A DNA stretch of 64,000 nucleotides from JACCWP01 sp963785115. GTDB taxonomy: Bacteria; Actinomycetota; Actinomycetes; Propionibacteriales; Nocardioidaceae. Where the stretch lies: contig CAWATY010000009.1 in NCBI GenBank assembly GCA_963785115.1, forward strand, positions 806,001 to 870,000, given 5' to 3'. The notes under the pieces were generated by a model. The model was not told the origin of the DNA. It worked only from the letters and a program-made list of their open reading frames with translations, and made no database searches. Positions 14,511 through 22,421 of this stretch are shown here, piece by piece. The position numbers were made by a program, and so were the translations under genes. Every line of letters begins with the position of its first letter. Position 1 is the first letter of the stretch.

Positions 14511-14516
14511 AGTCTA
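14511..14516 (-). promoter_or_regulatory. Probable -10 of fmt (TAGACT)
   Basis: The minus strand reads CTCCTAGACTGGC, almost identical to the pheS promoter (TTCCTAGACTGCG). It lies about 92 nt before the fmt GTG, upstream of the 12-bp repeat block, so the repeat would be transcribed as leader RNA. Confidence 0.45.
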
Positions 14517-14538
14517 GGAGCGGTCAGCCCAGGTCAGA

Positions 14539-16551
14539 TCAACCCAGGGCGACCGGGTCGACCTGGACCCGTACCGGCGGCAGCTTGCGGGCGCTGCGGG
14601 TGCCTTGCAGCGCGGCCAGCGCCCGGGACAGCGCCGCCCCCTGCGCCCGGGGCACGCGGAGCACCAGCCGGACCCGGTCGGGGCCGAGCGGGACCGGGCC
14701 GAGCACGTCGGTGGGGTCGGGCCACGCCGCGGCAGCCGTCAGACCGTCGACCGCGCCCTCGGGCGCCTCGACGGTCGCCAGCCGGACGGCGGGCGGCAGC
14801 CGGGCGGCGACCCGGTCGGCGAGCTCGCGGGCAGCGAATCCCTCGGGGTCGGCGCGCACGAGGGCCTGCACGGGCACCGACCCCGGATCGCCGACGACCA
14901 GCAGCCGACCTCCGGCGGCCGCCGGCCGGACCAGTGCCGCGACGGCCAGCCAGCGGCGCAACGACTCCTCCGCGGTACGCAGGTCGGTCCGGGCCAGCAG
15001 CAGCGCGGTGTCCAGCACCACGGCCGCGGCGTAGCCGCCCGGGGTGTGCGGCTCCGCACCGGGCGTCGCGACGACCACCGCCGGGTCGTCGGGCACCTCG
15101 TCGAGCACCCGCTCGCCCGACGAGCGGCGAACCGGCACCCGCGGGAAGCCACGGCCCAGCTCCTCAGCGGTCCGCGCCTCGCCCACGACGGGCGCCCGCA
15201 TCCGCGTCGACCCGCACTCGTTGCAGGTCCAAGCCGCCTGCACCCGCCCGCACCAGCCGCAGCCGGGTGGCCGGTCCGCCCCCGCCTGGGACAGCGGGCC
15301 GTGGCAGGCGACACAGACCGCCCGGGCCCGGCACTGCTGGCAGACCAGCCCCGCGCGGTAGCCCGATCGAGCGACCTGCACGAGCACCGGCCCGCGGGTC
15401 AGGCCGTCGCGCACGGTGACGAACGCCTCGTGCGGCAGCCGCGCCGCTCCACCCGCGGGGTCGCGGTCGGGGGCGTCGGACCCGGTCACCTGGACCTGCG
15501 GCCAGCGGGCGCGTACGTGCGGACGCGGCGCAGCGAGCGGGACCAGCCAGCCCGACTCGGCCAGCTGGTGCACCTCCGGCGTGCGGGCGTGTCCGGCCAG
15601 CAGCGCGGCCGCGCCGGCGAGGTGGGCCCGCTGGACGAGCACGTCGCGGGCGTGCGGGTAGGGGGCCCGCGGCTCGGCGTGCAGGTCATCGCCGTCGTCC
15701 CACACCGCGACCAGTCCTGGCTCGCGGACGGGCGCGAACGCGGCCGCCCTGGTGCCGACGACCACCTGCACCTGCCCGCGGAGCACCGCCAGGAAGGCGC
15801 GGTAGCGGGCCGCCGGCCCGAGGTCGGCGGTGAGCGCGACGTGCCGGCCCGGACCCAGCGCCGTGGCCAGGGCGGCGCCGATCCGACTCACGTCCCGCCC
15901 GTCCGGCGCCACCAGCACGCTGCCGCGCCCGCTGCGCAGGGTTGCGGCAGCGGCAGCGGCGAGGGCCTCGGCCGGGTCGTCGCCCGGAAGCGCGGTCCAG
16001 CAGGCTCGCGGCGCCTCGCCCGCGGCCAACCGGCGCAGCAGGGCCGCGCCGCCGTCGGTGTCGGTCAGGCCGCCGCTCGGCGGATCCGGTGGGAGCGCAG
16101 CCGTCGAGGGCGGCACCGGGGGCTCCCGCTCGACCCGGGCGTGCCGCGGCGGCACCGCCAGCCGCAGCACGTCGGCCAGGGTGCCCGCCCAGTGGTCGGC
16201 CACGGCCCGGCACAGCGCCGCGACCTCGGATGTGAGCACGGGCTCGGCCGACACCGCTCGCCGCAGCCGTTGCAGCGTTCCGTCGTGGTCGCTGGTCGCG
16301 ACCCGCTCGAGCACGAAGCCGGACACCTGCTTGCCCGCGAACCACACCCCGACCCGGGAGCCGGGCACGACCTGCTCGTGCAGGTCGGCCGGCACCTCGT
16401 AGTCGAACAGCCGGTCGAGGTGCGCCAGCGAGACGTCCACCGCGACCCGCGCGACCGGCAGCTCGGGCGCCGCCGGCGGCGGCGCCTTGGTACGGGCGCG
16501 GCGGACCCGCGAGCGCACCAGCTCGAGCTGCTCGGCGGGAGGTTGGTTCAC
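14539..16551 (-). CDS. priA: Primosomal protein PriA, helicase-motif-deficient actinobacterial type
   Basis: 670 aa. The N-terminal 3'-DNA-binding domain starts RVAVDVSLAHLDRLFDYEVP (first 20 shown). Two zinc clusters are intact: CQQCRARAVCVACHGPL and, further on, CGWCG ... CNECGS. The Walker A sequence expected near residue 210 is missing (RGSVLVAPDGRD instead of a GxTGSGKT loop) and the DEAH box is replaced by WDDGDD. It is therefore unlikely to hydrolyse ATP. It probably acts as a structural replication-restart factor, as inferred for mycobacterial PriA. It sits between metK and fmt in the usual actinobacterial order. The GTG start at 16551 has only a weak upstream TAGAAC. Confidence 0.92.
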   Translation of the reverse strand: MNQPPAEQLELVRSRVRRARTKAPPPAAPELPVARVAVDVSLAHLDRLFDYEVPADLHEQVVPGSRVGVWFAGKQVSGFVLERVATSDHDGTLQRLRRAVSAEPVLTSEVAALCRAVADHWAGTLADVLRLAVPPRHARVEREPPVPPSTAALPPDPPSGGLTDTDGGAALLRRLAAGEAPRACWTALPGDDPAEALAAAAAATLRSGRGSVLVAPDGRDVSRIGAALATALGPGRHVALTADLGPAARYRAFLAVLRGQVQVVVGTRAAAFAPVREPGLVAVWDDGDDLHAEPRAPYPHARDVLVQRAHLAGAAALLAGHARTPEVHQLAESGWLVPLAAPRPHVRARWPQVQVTGSDAPDRDPAGGAARLPHEAFVTVRDGLTRGPVLVQVARSGYRAGLVCQQCRARAVCVACHGPLSQAGADRPPGCGWCGRVQAAWTCNECGSTRMRAPVVGEARTAEELGRGFPRVPVRRSSGERVLDEVPDDPAVVVATPGAEPHTPGGYAAAVVLDTALLLARTDLRTAEESLRRWLAVAALVRPAAAGGRLLVVGDPGSVPVQALVRADPEGFAARELADRVAARLPPAVRLATVEAPEGAVDGLTAAAAWPDPTDVLGPVPLGPDRVRLVLRVPRAQGAALSRALAALQGTRSARKLPPVRVQVDPVALG

Positions 16552-16626
16552 CCGGGCGTTCTACCAGCAGGCACCCGTCGCCGACCGCCCTCGTCCACAG
16601 CGCACCCCGCAGCGAGCAGGGGCGGC

Positions 16627-17823
16627 TCAGGCCCCCGCGGCGGCGCGGAGGTCGTCGACGCGGTCGGTCCGCTCCCAGGTGAAGTCAGGCAGCTCGCGGC
16701 CGAAGTGGCCGTAGGCCGCGGTCTGGGCGTAGATCGGGCGCAACAGGTCGAGGTCGCGGATCAGCGCGGCGGGACGGAGGTCGAACACCTCGCGTACGGC
16801 GTCGGCGATCTGGCCCACCGGAGCCTTCTCGGTGCCGAAGCAGTCGACGTAGAAGCCCACCGGGTGCGCCTTGCCGATGGCGTACGCCACCTGCACCTCG
16901 CAGCGCTCGGCCAGCTCGGCGGCCACGACGTTCTTGGCGATCCAGCGCATCGCGTACGCCGCGGACCGGTCGACCTTGCTCGGGTCCTTGCCGCTGAATG
17001 CACCACCGCCGTGACGGGCCATGCCGCCGTAGGTGTCGATGATGATCTTGCGGCCGGTCAGCCCGGCGTCGCCCATCGGACCGCCGACCTCGAACCGACC
17101 GGTGGGGTTGACCAGCAGCCGGTAGTCGGTGTGGTCGATGTCGAAGCGACCGAGCACCTCGTCGACCACGTGCTTCTTGACGTCGGGGGTGAGCATCGCC
17201 TCGAGGTCGATGTCGGCCGCATGCTGGCTGGAGATCACGACGGTGTCGACCCGCGTGGGCCGACCGGACTCGTCGTACTCCACCGTCACCTGAGTCTTGC
17301 CGTCGGGTCGCAGGTAGGCCATGGTCTGCTCGCGCCGCACCTGGGACAGCTGCTCGGCCAGCCGGTGCGCGATCGTGATCGGCAGCGGCATCAGCTCGGG
17401 GGTGTCGTTGCAGGCGTAGCCGAACATCAGCCCCTGGTCGCCAGCGCCCTGGGCGTCCAGCGGGTCGGCCGAGCCCTCGGTGCGTCCCTCGTGCGCCGTG
17501 TTCACCCCTTGCGCGATGTCACCGCTCTGCCCCCCGATGGCCACCGTGACGCCGCACGACCGGCCGTCGAAGCCCTTGGCCGACGAGTCGTAGCCGATCG
17601 TCAGGATGCGGTCCCGCACGATGTCGGCGATGGGCGCCCACCCGGTGGTGCTGACCTCGCCCGCGACGACCACCAACCCCGTCGTGAGCAGGGTCTCGAC
17701 CGCCACCCGGCTGCGGGGATCCTGTTCGAGGAGGGCGTCGAGGACGCTGTCGCTGATCTGGTCCGCGATCTTGTCCGGGTGTCCCTCGGTGACGGACTCG
17801 GACGTGAAGAGTCGACGACTCAC
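16627..17823 (-). CDS. metK: S-adenosylmethionine synthetase
   Basis: 398 aa from GTG 17823. It makes SAM from methionine and ATP as a tetramer. Motifs: RRLFTSESVTEGHPDKIADQ (residues 3-22), the active-site loop GAGDQGLMFGYA, and the phosphate loop GGGAFSGKDPSKVDRS, all intact. Length is normal. It lies between coaBC and priA, 62 nt after the coaBC stop. The leader contains four 11-bp repeats but no recognisable SAM riboswitch. Confidence 0.98.
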   Translation of the reverse strand: MSRRLFTSESVTEGHPDKIADQISDSVLDALLEQDPRSRVAVETLLTTGLVVVAGEVSTTGWAPIADIVRDRILTIGYDSSAKGFDGRSCGVTVAIGGQSGDIAQGVNTAHEGRTEGSADPLDAQGAGDQGLMFGYACNDTPELMPLPITIAHRLAEQLSQVRREQTMAYLRPDGKTQVTVEYDESGRPTRVDTVVISSQHAADIDLEAMLTPDVKKHVVDEVLGRFDIDHTDYRLLVNPTGRFEVGGPMGDAGLTGRKIIIDTYGGMARHGGGAFSGKDPSKVDRSAAYAMRWIAKNVVAAELAERCEVQVAYAIGKAHPVGFYVDCFGTEKAPVGQIADAVREVFDLRPAALIRDLDLLRPIYAQTAAYGHFGRELPDFTWERTDRVDDLRAAAGA

Positions 17824-17837
17824 GCAGTGCTCCGCTC

Positions 17838-17880
17838 AGTCAGGTGCTGGTCAGGTGCTGGTCAGGGGCTGGTCAGGTGC
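17838..17880. repeat. Four 11-bp direct repeats in the metK leader
   Basis: AGTCAGGTGCT, GGTCAGGTGCT, GGTCAGGGGCT and GGTCAGGTGC follow one another without spacers (plus strand). They fill most of the 62 nt between coaBC and metK. The period is one helical turn. They could be a phased protein site or replication slippage. I know of no regulator that matches. Confidence 0.6.
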
Positions 17881-17885
17881 GTGGA

Positions 17886-19214
17886 CTACCCCGGCAGCGT
17901 ACCGGTGCGCCAGCGGGCGCTGACCGCGTCCCACACCAGATCGGCCAACCTGGCCTTGGACCCGGCGGGCACGGCGGTGCTGGTCCCGTCGGCGGCGAGC
18001 AGCACGGCCTCGGTGTCCTCGCGGCCGAAGACCTTGCCGGCGCTGACGTCGTTGACCACCAGCAGGTCGCACCCCTTGCGGGCCAGCTTCGCCCGGGCGT
18101 GGTCCAGCACGGAGCCGTCCGCGTCGCCGGTCTCGGCGGCGAAACCGACCACCACCGGCGTTGCCGACCCGCCGCGGTGGCGGACGAGCTCGGCCAGGAT
18201 GTCCGGGTTCTGCTCCAGGGCAACGGTGGGCGCCGAGCCGTCGGCGGACTTCTTGATCTTGTCCGCGCTCGCGCTGGTCGGTCGGAAGTCGGAGGGCGCG
18301 GCGGCCATCACGACCGCGTCGGCGCCTTCGGCGGTGGCCACGACCGAGTCGCGCAGCTCGGCGGTGGTGCCGACACGGACCACGTCGACACCCGCGGGGT
18401 CGGGCAGCGCGACGTTGGCGGCCACGACGGTGACCTTGGCGCCGCGGGCGGCCGCGGTGGCAGCCAGCGCGTAGCCCATCCGTCCCGACGAGCGGTTGCC
18501 GAGGAAACGCACCGGGTCGAGCGGCTCCCGGGTGCCTCCGGCGCTCACCACCAATCGGCGACCGGTCAGGTCTGGTGCCAGGCCGTCGGTGCCGCGGGCC
18601 AGCACGGCCAGCGCCACCTGCACCACCTGGTCCGGCTCCGGGAGCCGGCCCTTGCCGGTGTCCGGGCCGGTCAGCCGGCCCACGGCGGGCTCCAGCACGA
18701 CCGCACCGCGAGAGCGCAGCGTCTCGACGTTGGCCTGGGTGGCGGGGTGCTCCCACATCTCGGTGTGCATCGCGGGCACGAACACCACCGGGCAGCGGGC
18801 GGTCAGCAGCGTCGCGGCGAGCAGGTCGTCGGCGCGACCGTGGGTGGCGCGAGCCAGCAGGTCGGCGGTGGCGGGTGCCACCAGGACCAGGTCGGCCTCG
18901 CGGCCCAGTCGCACGTGCAACACGCGGGAGACGTCGACGAAGAGGTCGGAGGCGACGGGGTGACCCGACAACGCCTCCCAGGTGGCGGCGCCCACGAAGC
19001 GCAGGGCCGCAGCGGTCGGCACCACCGTCACGTCGTGGCCGGACTCGGTCAGCTGCCGGAGCACCTCGCAGGCCTTGTACGCGGCGATGCCGCCGGCGAC
19101 CCCGAGCACGATCCGCGGTCGCCCAGTGGGTCGCCCAGTGGGTCGGTCAGCGGGCCGGTCAGCGGGCCGGTCAGTGGGCCGGTCAGCAGCCGGGGAGCCG
19201 CCCGGGTCGTCCAC
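17886..19214 (-). CDS. coaBC: Phosphopantothenoylcysteine decarboxylase / phosphopantothenate-cysteine ligase
   Basis: 442 aa bifunctional coenzyme A enzyme. A non-homologous N-terminal tail (residues about 8-33) is made of DRPADRP/TGRPTGRP units from a 12-bp DNA repeat (about 19115-19190). The CoaC flavodoxin-like domain follows (IVLGVAGGIAAYKACEVLRQL, first 20 residues), with LVLVAPATADLLA and the actinobacterial substrate loop PAMHTEMW. CoaB starts near residue 225 with RRLVVSAGGTREPLDPVR, LGNRSSGRMG and, later, KIKKS. It lies between rpoZ and metK. Starts inside the repeat tail cannot be ruled out. Confidence 0.95.
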   Translation of the reverse strand: MDDPGGSPAADRPTDRPADRPADRPTGRPTGRPRIVLGVAGGIAAYKACEVLRQLTESGHDVTVVPTAAALRFVGAATWEALSGHPVASDLFVDVSRVLHVRLGREADLVLVAPATADLLARATHGRADDLLAATLLTARCPVVFVPAMHTEMWEHPATQANVETLRSRGAVVLEPAVGRLTGPDTGKGRLPEPDQVVQVALAVLARGTDGLAPDLTGRRLVVSAGGTREPLDPVRFLGNRSSGRMGYALAATAAARGAKVTVVAANVALPDPAGVDVVRVGTTAELRDSVVATAEGADAVVMAAAPSDFRPTSASADKIKKSADGSAPTVALEQNPDILAELVRHRGGSATPVVVGFAAETGDADGSVLDHARAKLARKGCDLLVVNDVSAGKVFGREDTEAVLLAADGTSTAVPAGSKARLADLVWDAVSARWRTGTLPG

Positions 19215-19229
19215 GGCGTCCAGGAGGGG

Positions 19230-19502
19230 TCACTCCTCCTCGGGCTCGATGTCCTCGACGACCAGCAGGTCCTGCTCGATCTCGCGCAGCGCGATCGACA
19301 GCGGCTTCTCCTGCACGTGGGTGTCGACGAGCGGGCCGACGTACTCCAGCAGACCCTCACCGAGCTGGGAGTAGTAGGCGTTGATCTGCCGGGCGCGCTT
19401 GGCGCTGAAGAGGACCAGCTTGTACTTGGAGTCGGTCTTCTCCAGCAGCGAGTCGATCGGCGGGTTGGTGATCCCCTCCGCGGTGGCGTGGGTACGGGTC
19501 AC
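19230..19502 (-). CDS. rpoZ: DNA-directed RNA polymerase omega subunit
   Basis: 90 aa, with GITNPPIDSLLEKTDSKYKL and SAKRARQINAYYSQL, the omega signature, followed by an acidic C-terminus ending IEPEEE. It stabilises beta-prime and is part of the gmk-rpoZ-coaBC-metK cluster. Its size and sequence are typical of actinobacteria. Confidence 0.97.
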   Translation of the reverse strand: MTRTHATAEGITNPPIDSLLEKTDSKYKLVLFSAKRARQINAYYSQLGEGLLEYVGPLVDTHVQEKPLSIALREIEQDLLVVEDIEPEEE

Positions 19503-19537
19503 GGGGCGCGCCTCACTAAGCTCAGTCCGGTGTCAGG

Positions 19538-20116
19538 TCAGGGTTCACACGACGGTGAACCCCACAAGCCTACCAACTCGTCGGCTGCCCTCCGAACATC
19601 GTCGTTGACGATGGTCACCTCGAACTCCGGTTCCGCGGTCAGCTCCTCCCGCGCAGTGGCCAGTCGACGCTCCCTCTCGGCGGCCGACTCGGTGCCCCGG
19701 CCCACCAACCGGCGGACCAGCTCGTCCCAGCTCGGAGGCACCAGGAAGACGAACAAGGCCTCGGGCATGGTGTCGCGGACCTGGCGGGCGCCCTGCAGGT
19801 CGATCTCGAGCAGCGCGCGGCGGCCCTGCGCGAGCGCCTCCTCCACCGGGGCCCGCGGGGTGCCGTAGCGGGCCGCACGGTGCACCACCGCCCACTCCAG
19901 GAACTCGCCCGCCGCGACCATCCGGTCGAACTCGTGGTCGGTGACGAACAGGTAGTGCTCGCCGTGCCGCTCGCCGGGGCGCGGCGCACGCGTCGTCACC
20001 GAGACCGACACCCAGACCTCGGGATGCCGGGACCGGACCGCCTCGACGACCGTGCCCTTGCCCACCGCGGTCGGCCCGGCCAGCACCAGCAGCCGAGGCC
20101 GCGCGGCCTCAGCCAC
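19538..20116 (-). CDS. gmk: Guanylate kinase
   Basis: 192 aa. Phosphorylates GMP to GDP. Walker A GPTAVGKGTVV near residue 14, the GMP-binding block SVTTRAPRPGERHGEHY, EWAVVHRAARYGTPR, and ALLEIDLQGARQVR. The Walker A has Ala in place of the usual Gly-Ser pattern but keeps GK(G)T. It follows mihF with a 2-nt gap, the common mihF-gmk-rpoZ order. It links GTP supply to ppGpp synthesis by RelA elsewhere in the window. Confidence 0.96.
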   Translation of the reverse strand: MAEAARPRLLVLAGPTAVGKGTVVEAVRSRHPEVWVSVSVTTRAPRPGERHGEHYLFVTDHEFDRMVAAGEFLEWAVVHRAARYGTPRAPVEEALAQGRRALLEIDLQGARQVRDTMPEALFVFLVPPSWDELVRRLVGRGTESAAERERRLATAREELTAEPEFEVTIVNDDVRRAADELVGLWGSPSCEP

Positions 20117-20118
20117 GG

Positions 20119-20448
20119 TCAGGCGTGGTCGGCGAACTCACGTTCCAGCGCGGCGATCTGGTTGGTGCCGAGGCCGCGGACCCGCCGGGTCGGGGCGATC
20201 CCGATCCGCACCATCAGCTGCTGGGCGCGGACCTTGCCGACGCCGGGCATGGACTGGAGCAGGTCGAGGACCTTCATCTTCCCGATCACGTCGTTGTCCT
20301 GACCGCCGTGCAGCACCTCGCTGAGCGATCCCCCGGCGTGCTTGAGCCGGTTCTTGACCGCCGCCCGCTCCCGTCGCGCAGCCGCCGCCTTCTGCAGCGC
20401 GGCCTGACGCTGCTCGGGGGTCAGGGGCGGCAAGGCCACGACGCTCAC
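20119..20448 (-). CDS. mihF: Actinobacterial integration host factor (mIHF/sIHF)
   Basis: 109 aa from GTG 20448. A basic N-terminal helix (EQRQAALQKAAAARRERAAVK) is followed by LQSMPGVGKVRAQQLM, a helix-two-turns-helix DNA-binding element, and the conserved IAPTRRVRGLGTNQ. This is the nucleoid-associated protein essential in mycobacteria and important for Streptomyces development. It is unrelated to E. coli IHF. A TAGGTT -10 at 20508-20513 and a 6-bp inverted repeat CGACGT/ACGTCG (20476-20489) lie in its leader, where autoregulation would act. Confidence 0.94.
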   Translation of the reverse strand: MSVVALPPLTPEQRQAALQKAAAARRERAAVKNRLKHAGGSLSEVLHGGQDNDVIGKMKVLDLLQSMPGVGKVRAQQLMVRIGIAPTRRVRGLGTNQIAALEREFADHA

Positions 20449-20507
20449 CTCACTCTGGACGGCGGTTCCCGGGGGCGACGTGGACGTCGTACCGGCACGC
20501 GGATGTG

Positions 20508-20513
20508 AACCTA
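20508..20513 (-). promoter_or_regulatory. Probable -10 of the mihF-gmk-rpoZ operon (TAGGTT)
   Basis: The minus strand reads CGCTAGGTTCAC about 60 nt before the mihF GTG. It matches TANNNT and is identical to the hexamer before pyrR. No convincing -35 is visible. Confidence 0.4.
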
Positions 20514-20580
20514 GCGACGACCCGCCGGGAGGGGCAACACGCGTGCACCCTGCGGCAGGCCGTCGCCGGACGAGCTCAGG

Positions 20581-20961
20581 TCAGCAGTTGTCCTTGACAT
20601 AGGCATCGATGTTGTTGCCTGCCTCGTCGACCCGCTTGCCCATCTCTTCCATCTCGGCGATGGCGTCGGCGTCCATGTTCTCCACGTCCAGGTTCTCAGG
20701 ATCGAGGTCTTCCATGGCGTCGCGGATTGTCTCGACGTCGTCCTTGATGTCGTCGGGTGCGGCGTCGACCGCCTCGTCGAGGGCGTCCTTGAGGTCGTCC
20801 ATGTCGGCGTTGGCATCGAAGTCGGAGGACTCGACGTCGTCGGCGAGGTTGCAGAAGTCCTCGGAGTCACCGCCGCCGCACGCGGTGAGACCGGTGGCGG
20901 CGATGAGGGCGGCTGCGGTGGCGACCGCGAGGCGGCGGATGGGCCTGGACATGATGGTCAC
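20581..20961 (-). CDS. Small acidic lipoprotein (paralogue 1)
   Basis: 126 aa. A signal peptide with twin basic start (RPIRR), a hydrophobic core and lipobox LTAC put the lipidated Cys at residue 28. The mature part is strongly acidic and helical (repeated D/E with Ala). It has just two further cysteines, one about nine residues after the lipid anchor (DFCNLAD) and one as the very last residue (KDNC), which could form a disulfide. The next gene on this strand, upstream, encodes a protein of the same plan. I recognise no named family. Probably surface anchored. Confidence 0.8.
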   Translation of the reverse strand: MTIMSRPIRRLAVATAAALIAATGLTACGGGDSEDFCNLADDVESSDFDANADMDDLKDALDEAVDAAPDDIKDDVETIRDAMEDLDPENLDVENMDADAIAEMEEMGKRVDEAGNNIDAYVKDNC

Positions 20962-21015
20962 GAGAGATCCTCACTCAGAGGTGATCGGGACGGTCCGGAG
21001 TGTGCTCCGGCCGGT

Positions 21016-21465
21016 TCAGCTGAAGTCGACGTCACAGGTCTCCTCGGCGTGCTTCTTGATCGCGTCGCCCGCGTCGCTGACCTCTTCGCTGGTGAGCGCC
21101 TGGCTGGCCGTGGTCAGGTCCTCCATCGTCGCGGGGTCGTCGAGGCCCTCGGGGATCTCCCCGTTCTGCATCGCTTCCAGGTCCGCACCGCTCACGCCGG
21201 CGTCGTCGAGAGCGGTCTGGAAGTCGGCCAGCGCGTCGTTGAACACCTCCCAGTCGTCGGCGACGTCGTCGGGGGCGTCCTCGCCGAGGCCCTGCAGGGT
21301 GTCGATGGCGTCGCCGAGCTGGTCGAAGTCCTCGCCGTTCTCGAGGCCCTCGAACTGCTTCTGGGCATCCTCGATGGCGCTGCAGTACTCGTCGTCTCCC
21401 CCTCCGCAGGCGGTCAACGAGCCAAGCACCAGCACCGCGCCCGCGACACCGGTCAGAAACTTCAT
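21016..21465 (-). CDS. Small acidic lipoprotein (paralogue 2)
   Basis: 149 aa from ATG 21465. Signal peptide MKFLTGVAGAVLVLGSLTAC with lipobox LTAC, lipid Cys20. The mature region begins GGGDDEYCSAIEDAQKQF and is acidic and helical, ending HAEETCDVDFS. Like its neighbour it carries one Cys eight residues after the anchor and one near the C-terminus, so the two look like diverged tandem duplicates. The 50-nt gap between them suggests one transcript. Function unknown. It lies just upstream of mihF and downstream of pyrF without obvious link to either. Confidence 0.8.
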   Translation of the reverse strand: MKFLTGVAGAVLVLGSLTACGGGDDEYCSAIEDAQKQFEGLENGEDFDQLGDAIDTLQGLGEDAPDDVADDWEVFNDALADFQTALDDAGVSGADLEAMQNGEIPEGLDDPATMEDLTTASQALTSEEVSDAGDAIKKHAEETCDVDFS

Positions 21466-21554
21466 CCTGTTGGTTCCCCTCTGTCCCCTGTGCGCGCGTG
21501 GCCGGTACGGCGGCCCATGCGCGGCCAGCATGCCACCCGTGACCTGCCCCCGTC

Positions 21555-22421
21555 TCACCGACGCACGGACGGCTCTCCGGGTCGCAGCGCCTCGGCGAGC
21601 GCGTCCCGCCACTGTCGGGCGGCGGCCACCAGAGCGGTGGGATCGGGCCCGGCGCCCAGCACCTCCCGCGACACCGACGGGACCAGCCGGTCGGCATGGG
21701 CGCCGAAAAGCCGCGCCACGTCGGCCGGGGTGCCGCCCTGCGTTCCCAGACCGGGCACCAGGAGCGGCCCGTTCACGTCCAGGTTCTCGCCCAGCGCGGG
21801 GTCGATGTCGGTGACGGTGGCGCCGACCACCGCGCCGACCGAGCCGAACGGCTCCGCGCCGGCGTTCTCCGCCGCGACGCCCGCCAGCAACGAGCCGGCG
21901 ACGCTCGTCGCCGGCTCGGCCAGTGCCCGTTGCACCTGCCGGCCCTCCGGGTTGGAGGTGAGCGCCAGGACGAACACGCCCGCGTGGGCGGCTCGTGCGG
22001 CCTCGAGGAACGGCCGCAGCGAGCCGAGGCCGAGGTAGGGGTGCACCGTCAGCGCGTCGGCGGCCAGCGCCGACGCGGGGTCGAGGTAGGCGTCGGCGTA
22101 GGCGGCGGCCGTGGAGCCGATGTCGCCACGCTTCGCGTCCAGCAGCACCAGTGCCCCGAGCGCCCGGGCGTCGGCCATCGTCCGTTCCAGCACCGCCACT
22201 CCGGCCGCGCCGTGCCGCTCGAAGAACGCCGACTGCGGCTTGACCACCGCCACCTCTCCGGCAACGGCCTCGACAGCGGTACGCGCGAACCGCTCGAGCC
22301 CGCGGGCGTCGTCGGGCAGGTCCCACGCCCGCAGCAGCGTGCCGTGCGGGTCGATACCGACACACAGTGGTCCGCGGTCGCGCAGCGCGGCGTGCAGCCG
22401 CTGACCGAAGGTGTCAGCCAT
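21555..22421 (-). CDS. pyrF: Orotidine 5'-phosphate decarboxylase
   Basis: 288 aa from ATG 22421. Last step of UMP synthesis. It is the longer type-2 form (actinobacterial/plant-like), with LCVGIDPHG and the catalytic VLLDAKRGDIGSTA (Lys-Asp-Asp array). VKPQSAFFERHG precedes it and GLGTQGG holds the phosphate. It overlaps pyrD by 8 nt and is the last gene of the pyrimidine operon. Confidence 0.96.
   Translation of the reverse strand: MADTFGQRLHAALRDRGPLCVGIDPHGTLLRAWDLPDDARGLERFARTAVEAVAGEVAVVKPQSAFFERHGAAGVAVLERTMADARALGALVLLDAKRGDIGSTAAAYADAYLDPASALAADALTVHPYLGLGSLRPFLEAARAAHAGVFVLALTSNPEGRQVQRALAEPATSVAGSLLAGVAAENAGAEPFGSVGAVVGATVTDIDPALGENLDVNGPLLVPGLGTQGGTPADVARLFGAHADRLVPSVSREVLGAGPDPTALVAAARQWRDALAEALRPGEPSVRR

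Noticed and set aside
17824..17885. SAM riboswitch before metK
   Set aside because: Only 62 nt are available, filled by 11-bp repeats. No SAM aptamer core is visible.
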